From: Burkholderia latens
GTDB taxonomy: Bacteria; Pseudomonadota; Gammaproteobacteria; Burkholderiales; Burkholderiaceae
Length of the DNA: 64,000 nucleotides
Direction of reading: 5' to 3'
Assembly: GCF_001718795.1 (NCBI RefSeq)
Contig: NZ_CP013435.1
Span: 2,232,001-2,296,000 of the forward strand
The notes below the pieces were generated by a model. The model worked only from the letters and a program-made list of their open reading frames with translations. It made no database searches and had not been told where the DNA came from. The position numbers and the translations under genes are program-made. Position 1 is the first letter of the stretch. Every line of letters begins with the position of its first letter. Shown piece after piece: positions 1 through 7,614 of the stretch.

Positions 1-1
1 A

Positions 2-160
2 TCGCATCGGGGGCGTCTGTGGGTGGTCAACAATGTCGAACCGGACGGCCGCATTTCCGGCGCGACATTCCACTGCAGCCTGCCCATTGGGGAACCCGCT
101 GAGCTCCGCCAAGGGGGGCGCGAGGCATCGGCATCACATACCGTTACGGGAGAACTATGA
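2..160 (+). CDS. fixL: FixL-type sensor histidine kinase, 3' end only
   Basis: This is the C-terminal tail (52 residues) of a gene that begins left of the window. Residues such as GRLWV and GRISGATFHCSLPIG match the last strands of a HATPase_c domain, where the G2-like box is followed by the FHCSLP strand typical of FixL/PAS-type hybrid kinases. Its stop overlaps the start of the next gene as ATGA, so kinase and regulator are translationally coupled. The identity as FixL rests on the FixJ-like partner and not on this fragment. The family senses oxygen through a haem-PAS domain and phosphorylates FixJ. Whether a haem-PAS domain exists here cannot be seen. Confidence 0.75.
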   Translation, partial: SHRGRLWVVNNVEPDGRISGATFHCSLPIGEPAELRQGGREASASHTVTGEL

Positions 161-795
161 ATAGCCCTGTCACCACTACTCAGGAAACTGTCTTCGTCGT
201 CGACGACGACGAGGCCGTACGGGATTCGCTGCGCTGGCTGCTGGAGGCGAACGGCTATCGCGTGCAATGCTTCTCGAGCGCCGAACAGTTCCTCGATGCG
301 TATCAGCCGGCCCAGCAGGCCGGCCAGATCGCGTGCCTGATCCTCGATGTGCGGATGTCGGGCATGAGCGGCCTCGAACTGCAGGAACGCCTGATCGCCG
401 ACAACGCGGCGCTGCCGATCATCTTCGTCACGGGCCACGGCGACGTGCCGATGGCGGTCTCGACGATGAAAAAGGGTGCGATGGACTTTATCGAGAAACC
501 GTTCGACGAGGCCGAGCTGCGCAAGCTCGTCGAGCGGATGCTCGACAAGGCCCGAAGCGAAAGCAAGAGCGTTCAGGAACAGCGCGCCGCGAGCGAACGC
601 CTGTCGAAGCTGACCGCGCGCGAGCAGCAAGTGCTCGAGCGGATCATCGCCGGCCGCCTGAACAAGCAGATCGCCGACGATCTCGGGATCAGCATCAAGA
701 CGGTCGAAGCGCACCGCGCGAACATCATGGAAAAGCTGAACGTCAACACGGTCGCCGATCTGCTGCGCCTCGCGCTGTCGAAGAAGCAGGCCTGA
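157..795 (+). CDS. fixJ: FixJ family two-component response regulator
   Basis: A 212-residue regulator with a REC receiver domain (about residues 10-125) and a C-terminal LuxR/GerE helix-turn-helix (about 150-205, motif LTAREQQVL then KQIADDLGISIKTVEAHR). The acidic pocket is D16-D18, the phospho-acceptor is D64 in LILDVRMSG, and the switch residues are T92 and K114, all intact. It overlaps the kinase stop by 4 bases, so it forms a fixLJ operon. The family activates transcription in response to low oxygen. In B. cepacia complex pathogens fixLJ influences virulence and persistence and is a recurrent target of mutation in cystic fibrosis isolates (literature knowledge, not visible here). No terminator with a clear T-run follows it. 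Confidence 0.93.
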   Translation: MNSPVTTTQETVFVVDDDEAVRDSLRWLLEANGYRVQCFSSAEQFLDAYQPAQQAGQIACLILDVRMSGMSGLELQERLIADNAALPIIFVTGHGDVPMAVSTMKKGAMDFIEKPFDEAELRKLVERMLDKARSESKSVQEQRAASERLSKLTAREQQVLERIIAGRLNKQIADDLGISIKTVEAHRANIMEKLNVNTVADLLRLALSKKQA

Positions 796-967
796 GCATC
801 GCGGGCGGCCGCGGGGCGCCGGCCCCGGCCAGGCCGCGTCACCGCACCGCCGCGCCGCGCGATGCGGCCCCCTCGCGCGGCACGGCCCGGCGTCTCCTCC
901 CGGGGCGCCGGCAGCGTCGCCATGACGCTTTCCTTGTATTCGCTGTCGGACGACGGCAGGCGACCGG

Positions 968-973
968 TATAAT
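968..973 (+). promoter_or_regulatory. -10 element candidate for folD
   Basis: A perfect TATAAT lies 68 bases before the folD start codon in an otherwise very GC-rich spacer. No convincing -35 hexamer sits at the standard distance, so this is a candidate only. Confidence 0.4.
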
Positions 974-1041
974 TGCGTGCTTTGCTGCGGCGTTTCGTGC
1001 GTCGCACGCCCGCATTCCAACTTCCCGGCAGGACCACCACC

Positions 1042-1899
1042 ATGACAGCCCTCCTCATCGACGGCAACGCCCTCTCGAAGACCTTGCGCGCGCAGGCCGC
1101 CGAGCGTGCCGCCGCCCTGACCGCACGCGGCCACCAGCCCGGTCTCGCGGTGATTCTCGTCGGCGCGAACCCGGCGAGCGAAGTCTACGTGCGCAACAAG
1201 ATCAAGGCGTGCGAAGACAACGGTTTCTTCTCGCAGAAGGACGCGTACCCGGACACGCTGTCGGAAGCCGATCTCCTCGCGCGCATCGACGAACTGAACC
1301 GCGATCCGAAAATCCACGGCATCCTGGTCCAGCTGCCGCTGCCGGCGCACATCGACAGCCACAAGGTGATCGAGGCGATCGCGCCCGAGAAGGACGTCGA
1401 CGGCTTCCACGTCGCTAACGCCGGTGCGCTGATGACGGGCAAGCCGCTGTTCCGCCCGTGCACGCCGTATGGCGTGATGAAGATGTTCGAAGCGCACGAC
1501 ATTCCGCTGCAGGGCGCGAACGCGGTCGTGATCGGCCGCTCGAACATCGTCGGCAAGCCGATGGCGATGCTGCTGCTCGAAGCCGGTGCGACGGTGACGA
1601 TCTGCCACAGCAAGACCCGCGATCTCGCTGCGCACACGCGGCAGGCCGACATCGTGGTGGCCGCCGTCGGCAAGCGCAACATCCTGACGGCCGACATGGT
1701 CAAGCCCGGCGCGACGGTGATCGACGTCGGCATGAACCGCGACGACGCGGGCAAGCTGTGCGGCGACGTCGACTTCGCGGGCGTGAAGGAAGTTGCCGGC
1801 CACATCACGCCGGTGCCGGGTGGCGTCGGCCCGATGACCATCACGATGCTGCTGATCAACACGATCGAAGCGGCCGAGCGCGCCGCCGCCGGCGCGTAA
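1042..1899 (+). CDS. folD: Bifunctional methylenetetrahydrofolate dehydrogenase/cyclohydrolase
   Basis: A 285-residue FolD that interconverts 5,10-methylene-THF, 5,10-methenyl-THF and 10-formyl-THF in one-carbon metabolism (NADP-dependent, cytosolic). The catalytic tyrosine-lysine segment SEVYVRNK (about 47-53), the signature DGFH, the dinucleotide-binding [12 protein letters not shown] and the C-terminal PGGVGPMT motif are all present. The start at 1042 ([10 protein letters not shown]) was chosen over an upstream in-frame start because it matches the family N-terminus and gives the usual length of about 285. It appears to be transcribed alone, from a promoter in the fixJ-folD gap. Confidence 0.97.
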   Translation: MTALLIDGNALSKTLRAQAAERAAALTARGHQPGLAVILVGANPASEVYVRNKIKACEDNGFFSQKDAYPDTLSEADLLARIDELNRDPKIHGILVQLPLPAHIDSHKVIEAIAPEKDVDGFHVANAGALMTGKPLFRPCTPYGVMKMFEAHDIPLQGANAVVIGRSNIVGKPMAMLLLEAGATVTICHSKTRDLAAHTRQADIVVAAVGKRNILTADMVKPGATVIDVGMNRDDAGKLCGDVDFAGVKEVAGHITPVPGGVGPMTITMLLINTIEAAERAAAGA

Positions 1900-2046
1900 G
1901 CGGCACGCAAGCCCACTTTCCGTCCAGCCGGCGCGCGTTCGTGCGCCGGCGCCCGGCCGGCCGTCATCGCGGCCGCGTCGCAACGCTGTCACACCATCCC
2001 GCGTCATGCTGCCTGCCGCACGCATCCGACCCCGCGCCCGGCGTGT

Positions 2047-2076
2047 CCAATCGTCCCGTTAGAAACTAACGATTGG
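2047..2076 (+). repeat. Bulged inverted repeat upstream of prlC
   Basis: Outer arms CCAATC (2047-2052) and GATTGG (2071-2076) enclose inner arms GTTAG (2058-2062) and CTAAC (2066-2070) around an AAA loop, with a five-base bulge GTCCC on the left arm only. It lies 100 bases upstream of the prlC start. It could be an RNA hairpin in the leader or a protein site; nothing in the sequence decides this. Confidence 0.45.
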
Positions 2077-2176
2077 AAACCGCGCGATGCGCCCCAATAA
2101 TGTCGGTATCGGGCGTCGTCGCATCGCGCCCCACCCTTTTCACCCCGGTTCATCCGGCAACAGACAGGGAGTCTTA

Positions 2177-4264
2177 ATGTCCGCCAGCGCCAATACCAAT
2201 CCGCTCCTCGATTTCTCCGGCCTGCCCCGCTTCGGCGAGATTCGCCCCGAACACGTGACGCCCGCCCTCGATACGCTGCTCGAAGCCGCCAACCGCGCGG
2301 TCGAGAGGGCAAGCGCGTCCGCGACGCCGGCGACGTGGGCCGCGATCGTCGAGACGGTCGAGCAGGCGACCGAGCCGCTCGGGCGTGCGTGGGGCGTCGT
2401 CGGCCATCTGAACGCGGTCGCCGATACGCCGGAGCTGCGCGCCGCGTACGGCGAGAACCTGCCGCGCGTGACCGAATTCTGGTCGAGCGTCGGCCAGAAC
2501 CTCGCGCTCTACGAAAAGTACAAGGCGATCGCCGCGAGCGCCGAATACGCGACGTTGTCCACCGAACGCAAGAAGATCCTCGACAACGCGCTGCGCGATT
2601 TCCGGTTGTCCGGGGCCGAGCTGCCGGAAGAGCAGAAGCCGCGCTTCGCCGAACTGCAGGAGCAGCAGGCCGCGCTGTCGAAGGCATTTTCCGACCACGT
2701 GCTCGATGCAACGAACGCGTATGCGTATTTCGCGCAGGACGAAGCCGAACTCGCCGGCCTGCCCGGCGACGCGATCGAAGCGGCTCGCGAAGCCGCCCAG
2801 AAGGACGGCAAGGAAGGCTGGAAATTCACGCTGCACTTCCCGTCCTATTTCCCGGTGCTGCAGTACGCGGAGAACCGCGCGATGCGCGAGACGCTGTACC
2901 GCGCGTATGCGACGCGCGCATCGGAACTCGGGCCGCAATACGGTGGCGGCAAAGCGGAATGGGACAACACGGCGATCGTTGCAGACGAACTGAAGCTGCG
3001 TCGCGAAGAAGCGCAGATGCTCGGCTACCGAAACTTCGCCGAAGTGTCGCTCGCGCCGAAGATGGCCGAATCGCCTCAGCAGGTGATCGCGTTTCTCGAG
3101 GATCTCGCGACGCGCGCGCGCCCGCATGCGGAGAAGGACTGGGACGAGCTGCGCGCGTTCGCGGCAAAGGAACTCGGCCTGACCGAGCTCGCGCCCTGGG
3201 ACGTCGCATTCGCGGCCGAACGCCTGCGCCAGCAACGCTACGCGTTCTCGGAAAACGAGGTCAAGCAGTACTTCCCGGAACCGGCCGTGCTGAAGGGCCT
3301 GTTCACCGTCACCGAAACGCTGTTCGGCGTGCGCATCAAGCCCGACGACGCGCCGGTGTGGCACAAGGACGTACGCTTTTTCCGCGTCGAGAATCGCGAC
3401 GGCTCGCTCGTCGCGCAGTTCTATCTCGATCTGTATGCACGCGAAGGCAAGCGCGGCGGCGCGTGGATGGACGATGCGCGTGCGCGTGCGAAGCGCGGCG
3501 GCACCGTGCAAACGCCGGTCGCGTACCTCACGTGCAACTTCTCGGCGCCGGTCGGCGGCAAGCCCGCGTGCTTCACGCACGACGAAGTCATCACGCTGTT
3601 TCATGAATTCGGCCACGGTCTGCATCACATGCTCACGCGCGTCGACGAGCTCGGCGTGTCGGGCATCAACGGCGTCGAATGGGATGCGGTCGAGCTGCCG
3701 TCGCAGTTCATGGAAAACTTCTGCTGGGAATGGGACGTGCTGTCGTCGATGTCGTCTCACGTCGATACGGGCGCGTCGCTGCCGCGCGAGCTGTTCGACA
3801 AGATGATCGCCGCGAAGAATTTCCAGAGCGGCCTCGGCACGCTGCGCCAGATCGTGTTCTCGATGTTCGACATGCTGCTGCACGTCGACTTCGACCCGGC
3901 CGGCACGACCGGCGTGAACGCATTCGCGCGCGAGATCAACGAGCGCTACCACGTGATCCCGCAAGCCGCGTTCTCGCGCTGGCCGAACACGTTCAGCCAC
4001 ATCTTCGCGGGCGGCTATGCAGCCGGCTACTACAGCTACAAGTGGGCCGAGGTGCTGTCGGCCGACGCGTACGCGGCGTTCGAGGAAGCGGCCGCCGCCG
4101 GCGGCAGCGTGCTCGACGCGGCGACCGGCACGCGCTATCGCCGCGAGATCCTCGAAGTCGGAGGCAGCCGCCCGGCGATGGATTCGTTCAAGGCGTTCCG
4201 CGGCCGCGAGCCGGAAATCGACGCGCTGCTGCGCCACAACGGGATGGCCTCCCCCGCGCATTGA
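2177..4264 (+). CDS. prlC: Oligopeptidase A (M3 family metallopeptidase)
   Basis: A 695-residue zinc oligopeptidase of the M3/thimet family that degrades signal peptides and other short peptides in the cytosol. The zinc-binding HEFGH motif is at residues 476-480 and the third ligand glutamate lies downstream in the NGVEWDAVELPSQFMEN region, as expected for the family. The length matches E. coli PrlC/OpdA. The start at 2177 (MSASANTNPLLD) is preceded by a GGGAG ribosome-binding site, so the 30-residue longer reading is not needed. A strong terminator follows 33 bases after the stop. Confidence 0.95.
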   Translation: MSASANTNPLLDFSGLPRFGEIRPEHVTPALDTLLEAANRAVERASASATPATWAAIVETVEQATEPLGRAWGVVGHLNAVADTPELRAAYGENLPRVTEFWSSVGQNLALYEKYKAIAASAEYATLSTERKKILDNALRDFRLSGAELPEEQKPRFAELQEQQAALSKAFSDHVLDATNAYAYFAQDEAELAGLPGDAIEAAREAAQKDGKEGWKFTLHFPSYFPVLQYAENRAMRETLYRAYATRASELGPQYGGGKAEWDNTAIVADELKLRREEAQMLGYRNFAEVSLAPKMAESPQQVIAFLEDLATRARPHAEKDWDELRAFAAKELGLTELAPWDVAFAAERLRQQRYAFSENEVKQYFPEPAVLKGLFTVTETLFGVRIKPDDAPVWHKDVRFFRVENRDGSLVAQFYLDLYAREGKRGGAWMDDARARAKRGGTVQTPVAYLTCNFSAPVGGKPACFTHDEVITLFHEFGHGLHHMLTRVDELGVSGINGVEWDAVELPSQFMENFCWEWDVLSSMSSHVDTGASLPRELFDKMIAAKNFQSGLGTLRQIVFSMFDMLLHVDFDPAGTTGVNAFAREINERYHVIPQAAFSRWPNTFSHIFAGGYAAGYYSYKWAEVLSADAYAAFEEAAAAGGSVLDAATGTRYRREILEVGGSRPAMDSFKAFRGREPEIDALLRHNGMASPAH

Positions 4265-4296
4265 GCGCGCAGCGCCGGACGCCCGGCGGCATCGAC

Positions 4297-4323
4297 AGGC
4301 ACCGCTTCGGCGGTGCCTTTTTT
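4297..4323 (+). terminator. Rho-independent terminator of prlC
   Basis: A nine-base-pair GC-rich stem (AGGCACCGC / GCGGTGCCT) with a UUCG tetraloop is followed by a run of Ts. It ends at the convergent dinB stop codon. Confidence 0.9.
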
Positions 4324-5567
4324 CATTGCGCCGGCGTTTTGTCGTCCTTGTCGTCCTTGTCGCCCGCGTCGCCGGCGTAACCGGCGTTGCGCGGCTCGTT
4401 CAGGCTGGTGCCCGCGTGAGCTGAAACGCCTACGCGATCGGCTTCGTCGTCGAACAGCGAGAACTGCCCGCGGCGCTCGGCGGTGTCCTCGTCGATGCGC
4501 ACGCCGACACCGAGCAGCCGCACCGCCTGCGCGCGCCGCTGCAGCCCCTTCGCGAGCAGCGTGACGGCCGTCTGCGCATTCGTCGCGTCGGCCACGCATT
4601 CGACGGTCGTGCGCTGAAAATCGGCGAAGCGGATCTTCACGTAGAGCTTGCGGATCGAGCGTGTCGCGCCCGCGCGCGCGATCCGCGCATCGAGCTGCAC
4701 GACGAGGCGGCGGATTTCGTCCGCGCATTGTTCGAGCGTCGTCAGATCGGTCACGTAGGTCGTCTCGACACTGACCGACTTGCGCTCCTGATCGGCCTGC
4801 ACCGGCCGCTCGTCGATGCCGCGCGCGAGCTGGTACAGACGGCGGCCGAACGCGCCGAATTCGCGATGCAGATCGATCAGCGACCAGTCGCGCAGCTGCG
4901 CGCAGGTCTGAATGCCAAGCCGGTCGAGCCGCGTGGCCGTCACCTTGCCGACCCCGTGCAGTTTGCGCACCGGTAGCGCCGCGACGAACGCATCGACCTC
5001 ATGCGGGCGCACGACGAACAGACCATCGGGCTTGTTCCAGTCGGACGCGATCTTCGCGATGAACTTGTTCGGCGCGACGCCGGCCGACACCGTCACGCCG
5101 ACCGTGTCGTACACGCGCTGGCGGATCTCGCGCGCAATCAACGTCGCGCTGCCCTGGCAGAGTTGCGAACCGGTGACGTCGAGATACGCCTCGTCGAGCG
5201 ACAGTGGCTCGACGTCGTGCGTGTAATCGCGATAGATCGCCATGATCTGCCGCGACGCCGCGCGGTACTTGTCCATCGCGGACGGCAGGATCAGCAGGTC
5301 CGGACACTTGCGCATCGCCAGCGCCGACGACATTGCCGAATGCACGCCGTAGCGCCGCGCCTCGTAGTTGCAGGTCGCGATCACGCCGCGCTGGTCGGGC
5401 CGGCCGCCGACGGCCAGCGGCCGGTTGCGCAGCGACGGGTCGTCGCGCATCTCCACCGACGCATAAAAGCAGTCGCAGTCGCAGTGGATGATCTTGCGCA
5501 CGCGCGGCGGCACGTCGCCGTTTTGCGGCGCGCCCGGATCGGCTGGCGAAATGATGGTCGGGTTCAC
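4323..5567 (-). CDS. dinB: DNA polymerase IV (Y-family, translesion)
   Basis: A Y-family polymerase that copies damaged templates. HCDCDCFYASVE carries the first metal-binding aspartates and SLDEAYLDVT the catalytic D-E pair, followed by the helix-hairpin-helix segment (LHGVGKVTATRLDRLGI) and the little-finger domain. The start is uncertain. GTG at 5567 gives 414 residues, but the predicted transcript start is only a few bases upstream of it. GTG at 5501 (VRKIIHCDCDC) matches the E. coli N-terminus and gives 392 residues. Neither has a good ribosome-binding site. A LexA-controlled promoter lies directly upstream. The C-terminus contains a short repeat (GDKDDKDDK) encoded by a nine-base tandem repeat and lacks an obvious clamp-binding peptide at the very end; a QFSLF motif about 40 residues earlier is the likely clamp-binding site. 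Confidence 0.94.
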   Translation of the reverse strand: MNPTIISPADPGAPQNGDVPPRVRKIIHCDCDCFYASVEMRDDPSLRNRPLAVGGRPDQRGVIATCNYEARRYGVHSAMSSALAMRKCPDLLILPSAMDKYRAASRQIMAIYRDYTHDVEPLSLDEAYLDVTGSQLCQGSATLIAREIRQRVYDTVGVTVSAGVAPNKFIAKIASDWNKPDGLFVVRPHEVDAFVAALPVRKLHGVGKVTATRLDRLGIQTCAQLRDWSLIDLHREFGAFGRRLYQLARGIDERPVQADQERKSVSVETTYVTDLTTLEQCADEIRRLVVQLDARIARAGATRSIRKLYVKIRFADFQRTTVECVADATNAQTAVTLLAKGLQRRAQAVRLLGVGVRIDEDTAERRGQFSLFDDEADRVGVSAHAGTSLNEPRNAGYAGDAGDKDDKDDKTPAQ

Positions 5568-5576
5568 GGTGCCGAT

Positions 5577-5605
5577 ACTGTACAAAAACACAGTGCCCGT
5601 TTCAA
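5577..5605 (-). promoter_or_regulatory. SOS promoter of dinB with LexA box
   Basis: On the minus strand a -35 TTGAAA (5605-5600) and a -10 TACAGT (5582-5577) are separated by exactly 17 bases. A perfect CTGT-N8-ACAG LexA box (5578-5593) covers the spacer and most of the -10. The arrangement predicts LexA repression by occlusion of RNA polymerase and induction by DNA damage. Confidence 0.85.
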
Positions 5606-5780
5606 CTGCTGCGTGCTGCGCCGTGCCGCCGTCGCCGCACGCGCGGCGTCCCACCGCCCGCCGCCGGCCACCTTCACGCGGCGGCGCCGTACCGGCCGGC
5701 TTCGCGCGGATCGTACCGCCGCGCGCACGGGCCGGTCCCTATACTTGTCCGCCACGACATACGAAACGCACAGGTGACGG

Positions 5781-6473
5781 ATGAAGACGATCGGACTGAT
5801 CGGCGGGATGAGCTGGGAATCGTCGGCCGAGTATTACCGGATGGTGAACCGCCATTCGAAGGCGCTGCACGGCGGCCATCACAACGCGAAGAGCGTGCTC
5901 GTCACTGTGGATTTCGCGGAGATCGAAGCGCTGCAGCGTGCACACGACTGGGCTGCGCTCGGCGAACGGATGGCGGATGCCGCACGCCGGCTCGAAGCGG
6001 CCGGCGCCGATCTCATCGTGCTGACGACCAATACGATGCACCGCGTGTACGGCGCGATCGAGGCGGCGGTATCGCTACCGTTCCTGCACATTGCCGACCC
6101 GACCGGCGCCGCGCTGCGCGCCGCCGGCGTCGAGCGCGTCGCGCTGCTCGGCACGCGCTATACGATGGAACTCCCGTTCTATGCGGAACGCTTGCGCGAC
6201 AGGTTCGGCCTCGACGTGCTGATACCGGACGAATCCGCGCGCGGCGACGTGCACCGGATCATCTACGACGAGCTGTGTCATGGCGTGATCGATGCGGGAT
6301 CGCGCGCGGCCTATGTGACGATCATCGAGGAACTGGCGCAACGCGGCGCGCAGGCGGTGATTCTCGGCTGCACGGAGATCACGCTGCTGATCGGACAGAA
6401 CGACTCGCCGCTGCCGGTGTTCGACACGACAGCCCTGCATGCGCAGGCGGCGGTCGAGTGGGCGGCACGCTGA
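5781..6473 (+). CDS. Aspartate/glutamate racemase family protein (YgeA-like)
   Basis: A 230-residue enzyme of the Asp/Glu/hydantoin racemase superfamily. The N-terminal GLIGGMSWESSAEYYR signature and the C-terminal GCTEI motif are clear. Classical members use two cysteines. Here the first position is threonine (T83 in LTTNTMH) and the second is C197, the same unusual pair and numbering as I recall for the E. coli L-aspartate/glutamate-specific racemase YgeA. This suggests a preference for L-substrates and a role in D-amino acid supply, but the substrate is inferred. It stands alone between dinB and a tRNA gene, ahead of a hairpin terminator. Confidence 0.88.
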   Translation: MKTIGLIGGMSWESSAEYYRMVNRHSKALHGGHHNAKSVLVTVDFAEIEALQRAHDWAALGERMADAARRLEAAGADLIVLTTNTMHRVYGAIEAAVSLPFLHIADPTGAALRAAGVERVALLGTRYTMELPFYAERLRDRFGLDVLIPDESARGDVHRIIYDELCHGVIDAGSRAAYVTIIEELAQRGAQAVILGCTEITLLIGQNDSPLPVFDTTALHAQAAVEWAAR

Positions 6474-6481
6474 AAACAAAA

Positions 6482-6502
6482 AACCCGGCACGGAGCCGGG
6501 TT
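6482..6502. terminator. Bidirectional hairpin terminator
   Basis: The stem AACCCGGC / GCCGGGTT (loop ACGGA) lies between the racemase stop and the 3' end of the convergent initiator tRNA. T-rich sequence follows on the minus strand (TTTTTTGTTTT), so it best serves the tRNA, and it may also end the racemase transcript. Confidence 0.75.
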
Positions 6503-6555
6503 CTTGTCGACGAAGCGCGCATCGGTCACTTGCGCTGCACATCGTCTGGTGTGCT

Positions 6556-6632
<77 letters not shown>

Positions 6633-6644
6633 TCAGAGAAATAA

Positions 6645-6673
6645 ATTATAGGGTGAGGGAGCACTCACGTCAA
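6645..6673 (-). promoter_or_regulatory. Strong sigma-70 promoter of tRNA-fMet
   Basis: On the minus strand TTGACG (6673-6668), a 17-base spacer and a perfect TATAAT (6650-6645) place the start about 6 bases before the mature tRNA 5' end. Confidence 0.85.
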
Positions 6674-6814
6674 CACTTTTGTCACAATTTCTTCGGAAGC
6701 CAGCGCGACACCGCACGGGAAGCATGCGCGGTGCATCGCGCGCCGCGCGCGTTCGTGCCCCGTGCTCGCGGTAAGATGGCGGCCTTCGCACTCACCCCGC
6801 ACGCATTCCCGTTC

Positions 6815-7591
6815 ATGAAAATTGCCACCTGGAACGTCAACTCGCTCAACGTCCGCAAACAGCACGTGCTCGACTGGCTCGCGCAAAGCGGCACCGACGT
6901 GCTGTGCCTGCAGGAGCTGAAGCTGCCGGACGAGAAGTATCCGCGCGCCGATCTCGAGGCCATCGGCTACCGCAGCTGGTTCGCAGGCCAGAAGACCTAC
7001 AACGGCGTCGCGATCCTCGCCCGCGACACGCTCACCGTCGACGAATCGGACGTCGTGCGCAACATCCCCGGCTTCGACGATCCGCAACAACGCGTGGTCG
7101 CCGTGACGGTCGAAGGCGTGCGCATCGTGTCCGCGTATTTTCCTAACGGCCAGGCGCCCGACTCCGACAAGTTCGTCTACAAGATGCAGTGGCTCGACGC
7201 GCTGCATGCATGGCTCGCCGCCGAAATGCAGCGCTATCCGAAGCTCGCGCTGCTCGGCGACTTCAACATCGCGCCGGAAGACCGCGACGTGCACGACCCG
7301 GCGAAATGGGTCGGCCAGAACCTCGTGTCGCCGCAGGAGCGCGCGCACTTCGCGAAGCTGATCGAGCTCGGCTTCGTCGATGCGTTCCGGCGCTTCGAGC
7401 AACCCGAGAAGACCTTCACGTGGTGGGACTACCGGATGTTCGCGTTCCGCCGCAATGCGGGGCTGCGCATCGACCACGTGCTGCTGTCGCCGGCGCTCGC
7501 CGATACCTGCACGTCGTGCGAAGTCGACCGCGCGCCGCGCACATGGGACCAGCCGTCCGACCACACGCCGGTCGTCGCGGTCGTCAGCTAA
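6815..7591 (+). CDS. xthA: Exodeoxyribonuclease III / AP endonuclease
   Basis: A 258-residue exonuclease III of the EEP superfamily that cuts abasic sites and degrades 3' ends in base-excision repair. MKIATWNVNSL, the metal-binding glutamate in LCLQELKLP, LLGDFNIAP (catalytic D and N) and the C-terminal QPSDHTPV (catalytic D-H) are all conserved. The start at 6815 matches the family N-terminus; the long in-frame extension upstream runs through the tRNA promoter and tRNA gene and is not coding. Confidence 0.96.
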   Translation: MKIATWNVNSLNVRKQHVLDWLAQSGTDVLCLQELKLPDEKYPRADLEAIGYRSWFAGQKTYNGVAILARDTLTVDESDVVRNIPGFDDPQQRVVAVTVEGVRIVSAYFPNGQAPDSDKFVYKMQWLDALHAWLAAEMQRYPKLALLGDFNIAPEDRDVHDPAKWVGQNLVSPQERAHFAKLIELGFVDAFRRFEQPEKTFTWWDYRMFAFRRNAGLRIDHVLLSPALADTCTSCEVDRAPRTWDQPSDHTPVVAVVS

Positions 7592-7614
7592 CGCCGCTCG
7601 GCGCCCGCCCGCGC

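Noticed and set aside
267..1418. Long plus-strand ORF across fixJ and folD
   Set aside because: It is in another frame of two strongly supported genes and is Arg/Gly/Ala-rich without any family-like segment.
1928..1950. GC-rich hairpin after folD as a terminator
   Set aside because: A stem is present but no T-run follows, so I would not call a terminator.
2174..4261. 695-codon minus-strand ORF antisense to prlC
   Set aside because: It mirrors prlC almost exactly, as expected from high GC at third positions, and reads as Arg/Leu/Val-rich text with no domain.
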